The notes under the pieces: model-generated
The model's database searches: none
Told to the model about the DNA's origin: nothing
What the model saw: the letters and a program-made list of their open reading frames with translations, nothing else
In this document: positions 7,071-16,581 of the stretch, one piece after another
How the letters are laid out: each line of letters starts with the position of its first letter
How positions within the stretch are numbered: the stretch's first letter is position 1
Position numbers and translations under genes: made by a program
Origin: JARFPW01 sp035464655
Lineage (GTDB): Bacteria; Gemmatimonadota; Gemmatimonadetes; Palauibacterales; Palauibacteraceae
DNA: 64,000 nt
Direction: 5' to 3'
Assembly: GCA_035464655.1 (NCBI GenBank)
Contig: DATHRZ010000024.1
Span: forward strand, 1-64,000

Positions 7071-8983
7071 TATTTGTAGCTCCGCTGAGACGGAGGAACG
7101 TACTCGAACTCCAGTTGCTCGCGGTTCTCGATGGGCGCGGCGTCCTCACCCGCGTACTCCCAGACCGTTACGTGCGAGAAGTTCGCGTCGTCACGCTCGG
7201 CCTCGCCTTCCGGCGTCTGGTGCTCGCTCCGGAAGTGGCCGCCGCACGATTCCTCGCGCGCCAGCGCGTCGCGGCACATCAACTCGGCCAGCTCGAGAAA
7301 ATCGGCGATCCGGCCCGCGCGCTCGAGCACCTGGTTCGTGCCCGTTGCCTCGCCCACGAGCTTTCCGTTCGCCCAGAACTCGCGCCGGAGCTCGGGAATC
7401 TTCTCGAGCGCCGCGCGCAGCCCCTCGGCGCTGCGCTCCATGCCGCAGTGGTCCCACATCAGGCGGCCGAGCTCACGGTGGATCGAGTCCACCGTCCGCG
7501 TCCCGTCGAGCGCCAGCAGCCGGCCGATCCGCGCCTCGACGGCCTCGACCGTGCCGCGCACGTCTGGATGGTCGTCGGGCGGCTCGGCGGCCCCGTGGCG
7601 GGCGATGTAGTCGCCGATCGTATACGGCAGGATGAAGTAGCCGTCGGCCAGGCCCTGCATGAGGGCACTCGCCCCGAGCCGATTCGCGCCGTGATCCGAG
7701 AAGTTCGCCTCGCCGATCACGTGCAGGCCGGGCAGCGTGCTCATCAGGTTGTAGTCGACCCACAGCCCGCCCATCGTGTAGTGCGGCGCCGGGTAGATCC
7801 GCATCGGAACCTCGTACGGATTCTCGCCCGTGATCCGCTGGTACATCTCGAACAGGTTCCCGTAGCGCTCGCGGATCGCGTCCTCGCCCATGCGCTCGAT
7901 GGCGGACGCGAAGTCGAGGTAGACGCCGCGCCCCGTCTCGCCCACCCCGTAGCCCCGGTCGCACATGTCCTTGGCGCGGCGCGACGCTAGGTCGCGCGGC
8001 ACGAGGTTCCCGAAGCTCGGATACATCCGCTCGAGGTAGTAGTCGCGTTCGGATTCGGGGATTCGGTCGGGGGAGCGCTCGTCGTCGGGGTCCTTCGGCA
8101 CCCAGATGCGCCCGTCGTTGCGCAGCGACTCGCTCATGAGGGTGAGCTTCGACTGGTAGTCGCCGCTCTCGGGGATGCAGGTCGGGTGGATCTGCGTGAA
8201 GCACGGATTGGCGAATCCCGCGCCGCGGCGGTAGGCGCGCCAGTCGGCCGTCACGTTGCACTTCATCGCGTTCGTCGACAGGAAGAACACGTTCGAGTAC
8301 CCGCCCGTGGCGAGCACCACGGCGTCGGCCGTCCACGACTCGACGGCGCCGGTCCGCAGGTCGCGCGTCACGATGCCGCGCGCGTGGCCGTCCACCACCA
8401 CGATGTCGTGCAACTCCTTGAGGTTCAGCATCCGCACGGTGCCGGCGCGCACCTGGCGCATCAGCGCCTGGTAGGCGCCGAGCAGGAGCTGCTGCCCGGT
8501 CTGGCCGCGCGCGTAGAAGGTGCGCGACACCTGGGCGCCGCCGAACGAGCGGTTGGCGAGCAGGCCGCCATATTCGCGGGCGAACGGCACGCCCTGGGCG
8601 ACGGCCTGGTCGATGATGTTGAGGCTGAGTTGCGCGAGCCGGTAGACGTTCGCCTCGCGCGAGCGGAAGTCGCCGCCCTTCACCGTGTCGTAGAACAGCC
8701 GGAAGACGCTGTCGCCGTCGCCCTGGTAGTTCTTCGCCGCGTTGATGCCGCCCTGCGCCGCGATCGAGTGCGCCCGCCGCGGGCTGTCGTGGTAGGTGAA
8801 GCAGTCGACCTCGTACCCGAGCTCGCCCAGCGTGGCCGCCGCCGATGCGCCGGCCAGCCCCGAGCCGACGACGATCACCCGGTGCTTCCGCTTGTTCGCC
8901 GGGTTGACCAGCTTCATTTCGAACCGGTGCTTGTCCCACAGGTCCTCGATCGGGCCGTCCGGGATGCGCGCGTTCAGTTCCAT
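7070..8983 (-). CDS. sdhA: Succinate dehydrogenase flavoprotein subunit
   Basis: This 637-residue flavoprotein oxidises succinate to fumarate. It shows the FAD-binding GSGLAGASAA motif near residue 40, the covalent-flavin histidine region RRAHSIAAQGGINAA, the substrate loop HPTCIP and the active-site HYTMGGLWVDY. The C-terminal domain has RREFWANGKLVGEA and SCGGHFRSEHQTPEGEA. The overall pattern is that of the Bacillus/Wolinella-type enzyme. Eight bases separate it from sdhC upstream. Confidence 0.96.
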   Translation of the reverse strand: MELNARIPDGPIEDLWDKHRFEMKLVNPANKRKHRVIVVGSGLAGASAAATLGELGYEVDCFTYHDSPRRAHSIAAQGGINAAKNYQGDGDSVFRLFYDTVKGGDFRSREANVYRLAQLSLNIIDQAVAQGVPFAREYGGLLANRSFGGAQVSRTFYARGQTGQQLLLGAYQALMRQVRAGTVRMLNLKELHDIVVVDGHARGIVTRDLRTGAVESWTADAVVLATGGYSNVFFLSTNAMKCNVTADWRAYRRGAGFANPCFTQIHPTCIPESGDYQSKLTLMSESLRNDGRIWVPKDPDDERSPDRIPESERDYYLERMYPSFGNLVPRDLASRRAKDMCDRGYGVGETGRGVYLDFASAIERMGEDAIRERYGNLFEMYQRITGENPYEVPMRIYPAPHYTMGGLWVDYNLMSTLPGLHVIGEANFSDHGANRLGASALMQGLADGYFILPYTIGDYIARHGAAEPPDDHPDVRGTVEAVEARIGRLLALDGTRTVDSIHRELGRLMWDHCGMERSAEGLRAALEKIPELRREFWANGKLVGEATGTNQVLERAGRIADFLELAELMCRDALAREESCGGHFRSEHQTPEGEAERDDANFSHVTVWEYAGEDAAPIENREQLEFEYVPPSQRSYK

Positions 8984-8991
8984 GCGTCCCC

Positions 8992-9675
8992 CTACGACAC
9001 GATGCCGGTCAGAACCGCGACCGGGAAGGAGAGATTACCGAGCGCCACGACGAGGGCGACGGCGAGCGCGAGCCGGCGATGCCACCGGCGCCCGTGGTCC
9101 TGGCCGTCACCGAGCCCGAGCGTCTGGAAGGCGCTCCACGTGCCGTGGTAGAGATGGAGCCCGAGCGCGACCATCGCGACCACGTAGATCGCCGCCACGT
9201 ACCAGAGCTGGAAACCGGCGACGAGGTTATGGTAGGCGTCGCCGTGCACGAAGTCGTAGTGAAGCGTCCCGGTCGTGAAGTGCAGGATGTGGTAGACGAT
9301 GAACGCCAGGAGCGCGACCCCGCCCCAGCGCATCGTCCGGGAGGCGCGGCTGAACTCGATCGCCTCGCGCCTGCGGTACTTCACGTCGCGGGCGGCGTGG
9401 CTACGCCGGCTCAGCGTCCACGCCGACCAGACGTGCAGTACGAGGGCGACGATCAGGACGATCCGCGCGATCCACAGTGCCTGCCCGCGACCGAGGAACG
9501 GGTCGCCGAACACGCGCAGGCCTTCGGCGTAGTGATTGAAGGCGTCGGCGCCCTGATACACTTTCAGATTGCCCAGCATGTGGCCGATCACGAAGCCGAC
9601 CCACACGATGCCGCTGAGCGCCATCGTGATCTTCAGGCTGATCGTCGTGCGGAAGAGCGCCCTGCCCCGTTCCAT
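8992..9675 (-). CDS. sdhC: Succinate dehydrogenase cytochrome b558 subunit
   Basis: This 227-residue protein has five membrane helices. Conserved histidines lie in FVIGHMLGNLKVY, LVLHVWSAW, FIVYHILHFTTG and LHLYHGTWSAFQTLG, as expected for a di-haem type-B anchor that serves as the sole membrane subunit. The enzyme passes electrons to quinone. It is the first gene of the operon; GGGAG lies five bases before its ATG and a promoter is visible upstream (9715-9743). Confidence 0.94.
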   Translation of the reverse strand: MERGRALFRTTISLKITMALSGIVWVGFVIGHMLGNLKVYQGADAFNHYAEGLRVFGDPFLGRGQALWIARIVLIVALVLHVWSAWTLSRRSHAARDVKYRRREAIEFSRASRTMRWGGVALLAFIVYHILHFTTGTLHYDFVHGDAYHNLVAGFQLWYVAAIYVVAMVALGLHLYHGTWSAFQTLGLGDGQDHGRRWHRRLALAVALVVALGNLSFPVAVLTGIVS

Positions 9676-9714
9676 GCCGGCTCCCGTATACTGGTGACTG
9701 GTTTGAGGTTGGGC

Positions 9715-9743
9715 ATTCTAGCCCGGCGACGGCAGCGCTACAA
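9715..9743 (-). promoter_or_regulatory. Candidate sigma-70-type promoter of the sdh operon
   Basis: On the minus strand a -35 TTGTAG (9738-9743) and a -10 TAGAAT (9715-9720) are separated by exactly 17 bases. Transcription would start near 9708, giving a 5' leader of about 33 nt before the sdhC ATG. Confidence 0.5.
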
Positions 9744-9801
9744 CCGCCTCCAGCCCTTCAACGCCGGAAGGCTGGCACCCGTTTCGCAGCACGGAAAGAC
9801 C

Positions 9802-10593
9802 ATGAGCGACGACGAACGACACTCCGACGGACGGAAGGGCCGGCGCTCACAGGCACTGGCCCTGCGGATTCCTTCGCCCGCGATGAGCGCCGAGGAATCG
9901 CGGCGCGCCTACAAGGCCATCGAAACATCGCTGCGCGAACTGTGGAGCGTGGTCGACGACCTGTCCATGCTGCTCCCTCCGCGCCCTACCTACTATCGGG
10001 TCGCGATCTTCGGCTCCTCGCGCATGCACGAGGGTGACGTGCTCTACGCCGAGGTCCGTCGCCTCGCCGAGCGGCTGTCCTACATGGGCATCGACATCAT
10101 CACGGGGGGTGGCCCCGGTCTCATGCAGGCGGCCAACGAGGGCGAACGGCGGGGTGACGTGGGCGACAACACCTACTCGATCGGCCTCAACGTCGACCTG
10201 CCCCACGAGCAGGCGTCGAATCCTTACGTCGAGAAGCTGTACCAGCACGGTACCTTCTTCTCGCGACTCCACCACTTCGTGCACCTGTCGAGCGCCTTCG
10301 TGGTCATGCCGGGCGGGATCGGCACGACGCTCGAAGCGCTGCTCGTCTGGCAGCTCGCCCAGGTGGGTCACCTCGAGAACCGCCCGCTGATCTTCATCGG
10401 CGACATGTGGCACGACCTCGTCGAGTGGGGTCGCCAGAGCTGGGTGAACGGCAAGCGGCATCTGGCCGATCCGGACGACGTCACCATTCCCGTCTGCGTC
10501 GACACGGTCGACGAGGCCGTCGAGGTGATCGAGGACAACCTGAGGTGGTGGGAGGATCAAGGCGGTCTCGACCCGGTGGAACCGCCCGCCTAG
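9802..10593 (+). CDS. LOG-family protein (lysine decarboxylase-like fold)
   Basis: This 263-residue protein has the LOG signatures PGGIGTTLEALLVWQ (PGGxGTxxE) and GGGPGLMQAANEG, with the nucleotide-binding start VAIFGSSR. LOG enzymes cleave nucleoside 5'-monophosphates to base plus ribose 5-phosphate; PpnN-type members do this in bacteria. A 60-residue basic N-terminal extension (SDDERHSDGRKGRRSQ) precedes the domain. ATG 9802 follows GGAAAGA. The stop overlaps that of the convergent beta-CASP gene by 4 bp. Confidence 0.85.
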   Translation: MSDDERHSDGRKGRRSQALALRIPSPAMSAEESRRAYKAIETSLRELWSVVDDLSMLLPPRPTYYRVAIFGSSRMHEGDVLYAEVRRLAERLSYMGIDIITGGGPGLMQAANEGERRGDVGDNTYSIGLNVDLPHEQASNPYVEKLYQHGTFFSRLHHFVHLSSAFVVMPGGIGTTLEALLVWQLAQVGHLENRPLIFIGDMWHDLVEWGRQSWVNGKRHLADPDDVTIPVCVDTVDEAVEVIEDNLRWWEDQGGLDPVEPPA

Positions 10594-11993
10594 AGCGAAA
10601 ACCTGCGGCCGCGTTCGGGCGCCTCGACGCCCTTCGCGCCGCGCGCGGCGAGCGCCTGTTTGAGTTTCGCCTGCGCCGCCGGCTCGCCGTGCACGACGAA
10701 CCAGCGCTCGACCTCGCCGCGCTCACGAACGGCATCGGCCCAGTCGAGCAGGCCCGTCCGATCGGCGTGGGCGCTGTAGGCATCGGCGCGCCGTACCGTA
10801 GCCCTGATCTCGACCGGCTGCCCGTAGATCGGCACCGGGCTCTGTCCCTCGAGAATCCTGCGCCCGAGGGTGTGCTCCGCCTGGTACCCGACGAACAGTA
10901 CCAGACTCGACGGCTTCGTCGCGTGGTGCTTCAGATGGTGCAGGATGCGCCCGCCCTCGCACATCCCCGAGGCGGCGATGATCACCCCGGGACCCCGCCG
11001 CGAGTTGAGCGCGATCGATTCCTCGACGCCGCGCGTGTAGGTGAGCGAGTCGAACCCGAGCGGATCCCCGTCGGCGTCGCTCCGCAAGGTCCGCAGCATC
11101 TCGGCGTCATAGCATTCGGGATGATCGCGGAACACTTCGGTCACGTTCGTGGCCAGTGGACTGTCCACCCAGATCGGCAGGCGGCGGAACCGGCCCTCCT
11201 GCCAGAGCTGGTTCAGCCGGTACACGAGCTCCTGGGTGCGCCCGAGCGCGAAGGCGGGCACGATCAGCATGCCCTCGCGTTCGATCACGTACTCGGCGCA
11301 GTCGGCGAGAACCCGTTTCGCCCGGTCGGCCGGCTCGTGCTCGCGATCGCCGTACGTGCTCTCCATGATCACGATCTCGGCGCCTTCGGGCCGCACCGGA
11401 TCGCGGAGGATCGGCAGGCCGCGGCGCCCGATGTCGCCGCTGAACACGAGACGTCGGCGCCGGCCGCCCGACGCGAGGTCGAGCACGACCGACGCCGAGC
11501 CGAGGATATGCCCCGCGTCGACGAGCCGAGCCGTCACGCCGTCGGCCGGCTCGAATACCTCGTCGTAGTCGACGCTGCGGAAACGCTCGAGCGTCGCCTC
11601 GACATCGTCGGGCGTATACAGCGGCTCGAACGGTCGCCGGCCCTGCCGGGCCCGCCGCCGGTTCACGCGCTCGACGTCGTTGACCTGGATGTGCGCGGAG
11701 TCCATCAGCATGTGGCCGCACAGATCCGCCGTCGCGTGGGTCGTCCAGATCCGGCCGCGGAAGCCCGAGCGCACGAGCGACGGGAGGTTGCCGGCGTGGT
11801 CGAGGTGGGCGTGGCTGAGTACGACCGCGTCGATCGACGCCGCATCGAACGGCAGATTCCGGTTGCGCTCGAACGCGTTCTTGCGATGGCCCTGGAACAG
11901 ACCGCAGTCGAGCAGTACCCGACTACCATCGGTGTCGACCAGGTGCGTGGAGCCGGTGACCTCGCCCGCGGCACCCCAGAATTCGATGTGCAT
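10590..11993 (-). CDS. Metallo-beta-lactamase/beta-CASP ribonuclease-like protein
   Basis: This 467-residue protein begins MHIEFWGAAGEVTGSTHLV. It carries the metal motif SHAHLDHAG (HxHxDH), a later VDAGHILGSASV histidine, the beta-CASP domain (PAFALGRTQE, SGMCEGGRILHHLKHH) and a C-terminal RMMBL region (ADAYSAHADRTGLLDW). It resembles bacterial YsaA/TTHA0252-type RNA-processing exonucleases related to CPSF73. ATG 11993 is chosen because homology starts there and AGAGGGG lies upstream. It is divergent from the deoxyhypusine-synthase-like gene. Confidence 0.88.
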   Translation of the reverse strand: MHIEFWGAAGEVTGSTHLVDTDGSRVLLDCGLFQGHRKNAFERNRNLPFDAASIDAVVLSHAHLDHAGNLPSLVRSGFRGRIWTTHATADLCGHMLMDSAHIQVNDVERVNRRRARQGRRPFEPLYTPDDVEATLERFRSVDYDEVFEPADGVTARLVDAGHILGSASVVLDLASGGRRRRLVFSGDIGRRGLPILRDPVRPEGAEIVIMESTYGDREHEPADRAKRVLADCAEYVIEREGMLIVPAFALGRTQELVYRLNQLWQEGRFRRLPIWVDSPLATNVTEVFRDHPECYDAEMLRTLRSDADGDPLGFDSLTYTRGVEESIALNSRRGPGVIIAASGMCEGGRILHHLKHHATKPSSLVLFVGYQAEHTLGRRILEGQSPVPIYGQPVEIRATVRRADAYSAHADRTGLLDWADAVRERGEVERWFVVHGEPAAQAKLKQALAARGAKGVEAPERGRRFSL

Positions 11994-12126
11994 GCAGCCC
12001 AACGTCCCCTCTTCCGGAAGCGCCGGCAAGCGGCGGCGCGCGCGATTGCCCGCCCTCACCCGCCGGGCGTAGGATTCGCCTCGAGCCGAGGTACCGCAGC
12101 CAGGTCGGGTCAACGGGAGTGCGTCC

Positions 12127-13179
<1,053 letters not shown>

Positions 13180-13188
13180 CGAGGCTCG

Positions 13189-13332
13189 CTACACGCGCCG
13201 CCCCTGGATGAGATTGTAGATGATTACGATGACGGCGATGACCAGGAGGACGTGAACGAGGTTGCCCACGGCGCCGGTGAGGAACCCCAGGAGCCAGAGC
13301 ACGAACAAAATAACGACGATAGTCCAGAGCAT
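13189..13332 (-). CDS. Small lmo0937-family membrane protein
   Basis: This 47-residue reading frame encodes MLWTIVVILFVLWLLGFLTG, then a second hydrophobic helix and the terminal LIQGRRV. This matches the short lmo0937-type two-helix membrane proteins, which are often stress-induced in other bacteria and have no known biochemistry. A strong GGAGGA site lies five bases before the ATG. It is too short for most gene callers. It lies between the deoxyhypusine-synthase-like gene (convergent) and the EAL gene. Confidence 0.85.
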   Translation of the reverse strand: MLWTIVVILFVLWLLGFLTGAVGNLVHVLLVIAVIVIIYNLIQGRRV

Positions 13333-13434
13333 CGTATTCCTCCTTGCAGGAAACCGTCTACCAGCGCGCGTACCGCACGACCCTCCCTATCAACTTAGCG
13401 ATGGCGGGTCCTGCGTGAAGCCATCGGGGGCGCC

Positions 13435-15519
13435 TCAGGCCGACCGCTCGACGCAGGGAAGATCAACGGATCCGTCCAGGTGGACGAGCGGCCCCGCCGG
13501 GGCCACGGCGTTCCCCTGCGCGTAGGCCACCCCCAGTTCGCGGAGTCTCTCCAGCGTTTCCTCGTCGTCCACCTGATCGGCCATGACCGTGATGTCCATG
13601 TGCCGCCCGATCTCGTTGACGGCGCCGACGAGGGTACGGTAAACGGGATCGGCGGAAAGGCTTGAAACGTAGTGGCCTCCGATCTTCACGTAGTCGACCA
13701 GGAGCGCTTTGAGGTGCGAGAACGAAGAGAGTCCGCTTCCGAACTCCTCCAGCCCGACCCCGCAGCCTACCGTCCGGAGCTCGGAGATGAGCCGCACGAG
13801 CTGGGCGAAGTTCCCGAGCGCGGCTTCACCCAGCTCGAAGTTGAGCGATTCCGCTGGAAGCTTGTACTCCGCCAGGTACTCCTGCAGGGCCGGCACCAGG
13901 TCCCGATCGCCGAGCGAGGGGACGCTCAGATTGATCGAGCAGATGGGAATTTCACAGTTCGGGTGGGCCTCGTGCCACGCGGCCAGGCGCACGATCGTCT
14001 GCTTCATCACCCAGCGGTCGATCGCCGGTACGAGGCGGTAGCGTACGGCGTGCGGCAGAAAAACCTCCGGCGTCTCCATGCCGCCACGCTCGTCGGGCAG
14101 ACGCAGGAGAATTTCGCAGCGGGGAAGGATCCGAGTGTCGGACCCCAGGAACATCAGGGGCTGGACGAGCAGCTCGAAACGGCCTTCTTCCAGCGCGCGG
14201 GTCAGTCGCTGGGCCCGCCTGTCTTCCGACACCTGCGCCGTCCCGGTGGCCGTTTCTTTCCCGACCCGGACCTGGCTGCCACCCGCCTCCTTGGCCGCGT
14301 AGCAGGCGGCGTCGGCGGCACGCAGGAGGTCGGCCGTGCGACCGCTCGCGTCCGTGATCGGCACGACGCCGACGCTGGCGCCGATCGGGTAGGACTGCTC
14401 CTCCCACGTGAAGTCGAGGTCCTCGATGCCTTGCTGGAGATCGGTGGCGATCTCCACCGCCTTCTCCAGCGCGCAATGCTCGAGGAGGACCCCGAACTCG
14501 TCGCCACCGAGCCGCGCGACCGTGTCGCGGCTCCGGATACGATCGTTCGCGCGCCGGCTGATCGCCTTCAGAAGCGCGTCGCCGGCTTCGTGGCCGGCCG
14601 AATCGTTGACCAGCTTGAACCCGTCGAGGTCGAAGTAGCACAGGGCGTGCTCCTCCCCCTCCCCCGTCGAAGCCCGTACCTTCGCGACACACCGCTCGAA
14701 TTCCGACCGGTTGATCAGGCCGGTGAGCGAGTCGTGGCTCGCCTCGTGCGTAAGCGTGTGAATCGTCCGGCGCCTCTCCGTCACGTCATGGAAGACCATG
14801 ACGACGCCCATCGTGGCACCGTTGCGGTCGCGGAGAGGTGCCGCCGAGTCGCCGATCGGCACTTCCGTTCCATCGCGCCGCACTAGAAGCACGCCGCCGA
14901 CGAGGTCCACCGTACGGTCTTCACGCAGACAGCGGTTCGGGATGTCTTCGATGGGCTGTCGGGTCGTCTCGGAAACCAGGGGGAGAACCGTGCTCAGGGG
15001 TTGCCCCAGCGATTCGGTGGTCCGCCAGCCGGAGAGCCGCTCCGCCGTCGGATTCATGTAGGTGACCGTTCCCGCGCGGTCCGTCGTGATGATCCCGTCC
15101 GCGATCGACGACAGGGTGACGAAGGCCTGTTCCTTCTCCCGGTACAGCGCTTCCTGGGCCCTTCGCCACCGCGTGAGGTCGCGAACCGTGACCAGCGTGA
15201 GAGCGTCCCGGCCGGTCTCCATGCGGTTCTGGTTGTACTCGATCGGAAACTCGGTCCCGTCGCGCCGCAGGGCGAACAGGGTGACCGGATCGGGATCCTT
15301 GTCGCCTTCGACTTGCGGCGATCGGACGAGCTGCCGGAAGCGCGGAGGAATCAGGCGGTGCAGTGGCTCGTCGGCCAGCTCCGCCTCGGTGAACCCGAAG
15401 ATTCGCTCGGCCTCCGGATTCACGACGACTACATCCCCCCGCCCGTCGATGACGAGCATGGCATCGGCGGCCGCGTCGAGAAGCTGACGAAATCCGTCTT
15501 TCAGCGCTGAATGCGGCAT
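13435..15519 (-). CDS. PAS-PAS-GGDEF-EAL protein with degenerate EAL
   Basis: The protein has 694 residues: PAS about 10-115, PAS about 135-250, GGDEF about 265-420, EAL about 430-690. The GGDEF half keeps RLGGDEFGVLL and an I-site RSRD five residues upstream, so it looks able to make c-di-GMP and feel product inhibition. The EAL half keeps the first glutamate (EILLRL) but has EEFG where catalytic domains have DDFG, KIGGHYV where they have KIDxxF, and ADQVD in place of AEGVE. It is therefore probably a binding or signalling module, not a phosphodiesterase. No membrane segment is present, so sensing is cytoplasmic. Confidence 0.88.
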   Translation of the reverse strand: MPHSALKDGFRQLLDAAADAMLVIDGRGDVVVVNPEAERIFGFTEAELADEPLHRLIPPRFRQLVRSPQVEGDKDPDPVTLFALRRDGTEFPIEYNQNRMETGRDALTLVTVRDLTRWRRAQEALYREKEQAFVTLSSIADGIITTDRAGTVTYMNPTAERLSGWRTTESLGQPLSTVLPLVSETTRQPIEDIPNRCLREDRTVDLVGGVLLVRRDGTEVPIGDSAAPLRDRNGATMGVVMVFHDVTERRRTIHTLTHEASHDSLTGLINRSEFERCVAKVRASTGEGEEHALCYFDLDGFKLVNDSAGHEAGDALLKAISRRANDRIRSRDTVARLGGDEFGVLLEHCALEKAVEIATDLQQGIEDLDFTWEEQSYPIGASVGVVPITDASGRTADLLRAADAACYAAKEAGGSQVRVGKETATGTAQVSEDRRAQRLTRALEEGRFELLVQPLMFLGSDTRILPRCEILLRLPDERGGMETPEVFLPHAVRYRLVPAIDRWVMKQTIVRLAAWHEAHPNCEIPICSINLSVPSLGDRDLVPALQEYLAEYKLPAESLNFELGEAALGNFAQLVRLISELRTVGCGVGLEEFGSGLSSFSHLKALLVDYVKIGGHYVSSLSADPVYRTLVGAVNEIGRHMDITVMADQVDDEETLERLRELGVAYAQGNAVAPAGPLVHLDGSVDLPCVERSA

Positions 15520-15645
15520 CGACCCTCACGCCTCTCTCAGGAAACAGCCTCCTTTAAGATACTCGACGGCCCCCCCGAAGGAAAACTATGGGAGGACGTC
15601 TTCCGCCCGGAATCCCGACCGATATTCGCGGCGCCCGCCGTGGGC

Positions 15646-16581
15646 TCATCGCGCGCCCAACGTCTCCGCCAGCACCCGATACACCAGCTTCGCGGCGAGG
15701 AAATCGCTGGCGTGGTGGCCGGGCTGCGGGAGGAGCTCTACGACGTCGAAGCCGACGAGGCGGCGGCGCGCGGCGAGGCGGCGGACGAGTTCGTTGACCT
15801 CGTACCATTCCAGCCCGCCGGGCTCGGGGGTTCCCGTGGCGGGCACGACGGACGGGTCGAAGGCGTCGAGATCGATCGTCAGGTAGACGTCGTCGACCAG
15901 GCCGTCGATCGCCCGGTCCATCCACCCGGTGTCGGCCCGAGCGCGGGCCGCCGCGATCTCGTGCGCCCAGATCACCCGCTCCTCGTCGAGGCCGGCACGC
16001 TCGGAGGCGTCGATCGCCCGGATCCCGACCTGGACGATGGGCCCATGCTCGCGGGCCCGGGCCATCACGCAGGCGTGGTTGTAGCGCGATCCGTGATACG
16101 ACTCGCGCGTGTCGGCGTGGGCGTCGATCTGAAGCACCGAGAAGGCGCGTCCCGCGTCCTCGCAGTCGGCGGCCGCCGCATCGACGGCGCCGATCGTGAC
16201 GGAGTGCTCGCCGCCCAGAACGACAGGTAGCGCCCCGCGTTCGAGGATCTCCGCCACACGCCGATGCACGAGCCGGGCGAGCTCCTCGGGCGGCTCGTCG
16301 CACTCGACGGGCGCCGCCGTCTCGATGCCGTGCAGCCAGGGCTCGGAATCGGTCTCGATGTCATACAACTCGACGTAGGCCGACGCTTCGAGCAGGGCGC
16401 GCGGGCCGCGGTCGGCCCCCTTCATCCAGCTACTCGACAGGTCGTATGGCACGGGCAGGATTATGGCGGCGGGGTTGTCACGCTCGGGGCCCGGCACGCT
16501 GCCGGCTCCCTTCCCTTCTCCCGCCCATACCTCGTCGCCCAGGAATGCCGGCCAGGCGCTCTCGCTCGTCGCGTCGCTCAC
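15646..16581 (-). CDS. speB: Agmatinase (ureohydrolase family)
   Basis: This 311-residue enzyme has the binuclear Mn motifs of the arginase/agmatinase family: GGEHSVTIG, LQIDAHADTRESYHG with RYNHACVM, and TIDLDAFDPSVVPATGTPEPGG. It would hydrolyse agmatine to putrescine and urea. It starts with GTG at 16581 overlapping the speA stop (GTGA), so it is translated together with arginine decarboxylase, whose product is agmatine. This context favours agmatinase over other ureohydrolases. Confidence 0.92.
   Translation of the reverse strand: MSDATSESAWPAFLGDEVWAGEGKGAGSVPGPERDNPAAIILPVPYDLSSSWMKGADRGPRALLEASAYVELYDIETDSEPWLHGIETAAPVECDEPPEELARLVHRRVAEILERGALPVVLGGEHSVTIGAVDAAAADCEDAGRAFSVLQIDAHADTRESYHGSRYNHACVMARAREHGPIVQVGIRAIDASERAGLDEERVIWAHEIAAARARADTGWMDRAIDGLVDDVYLTIDLDAFDPSVVPATGTPEPGGLEWYEVNELVRRLAARRRLVGFDVVELLPQPGHHASDFLAAKLVYRVLAETLGAR

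Noticed and set aside
13435..14230. Active c-di-GMP phosphodiesterase
   Set aside because: Several metal and catalytic residues of EAL domains are replaced.
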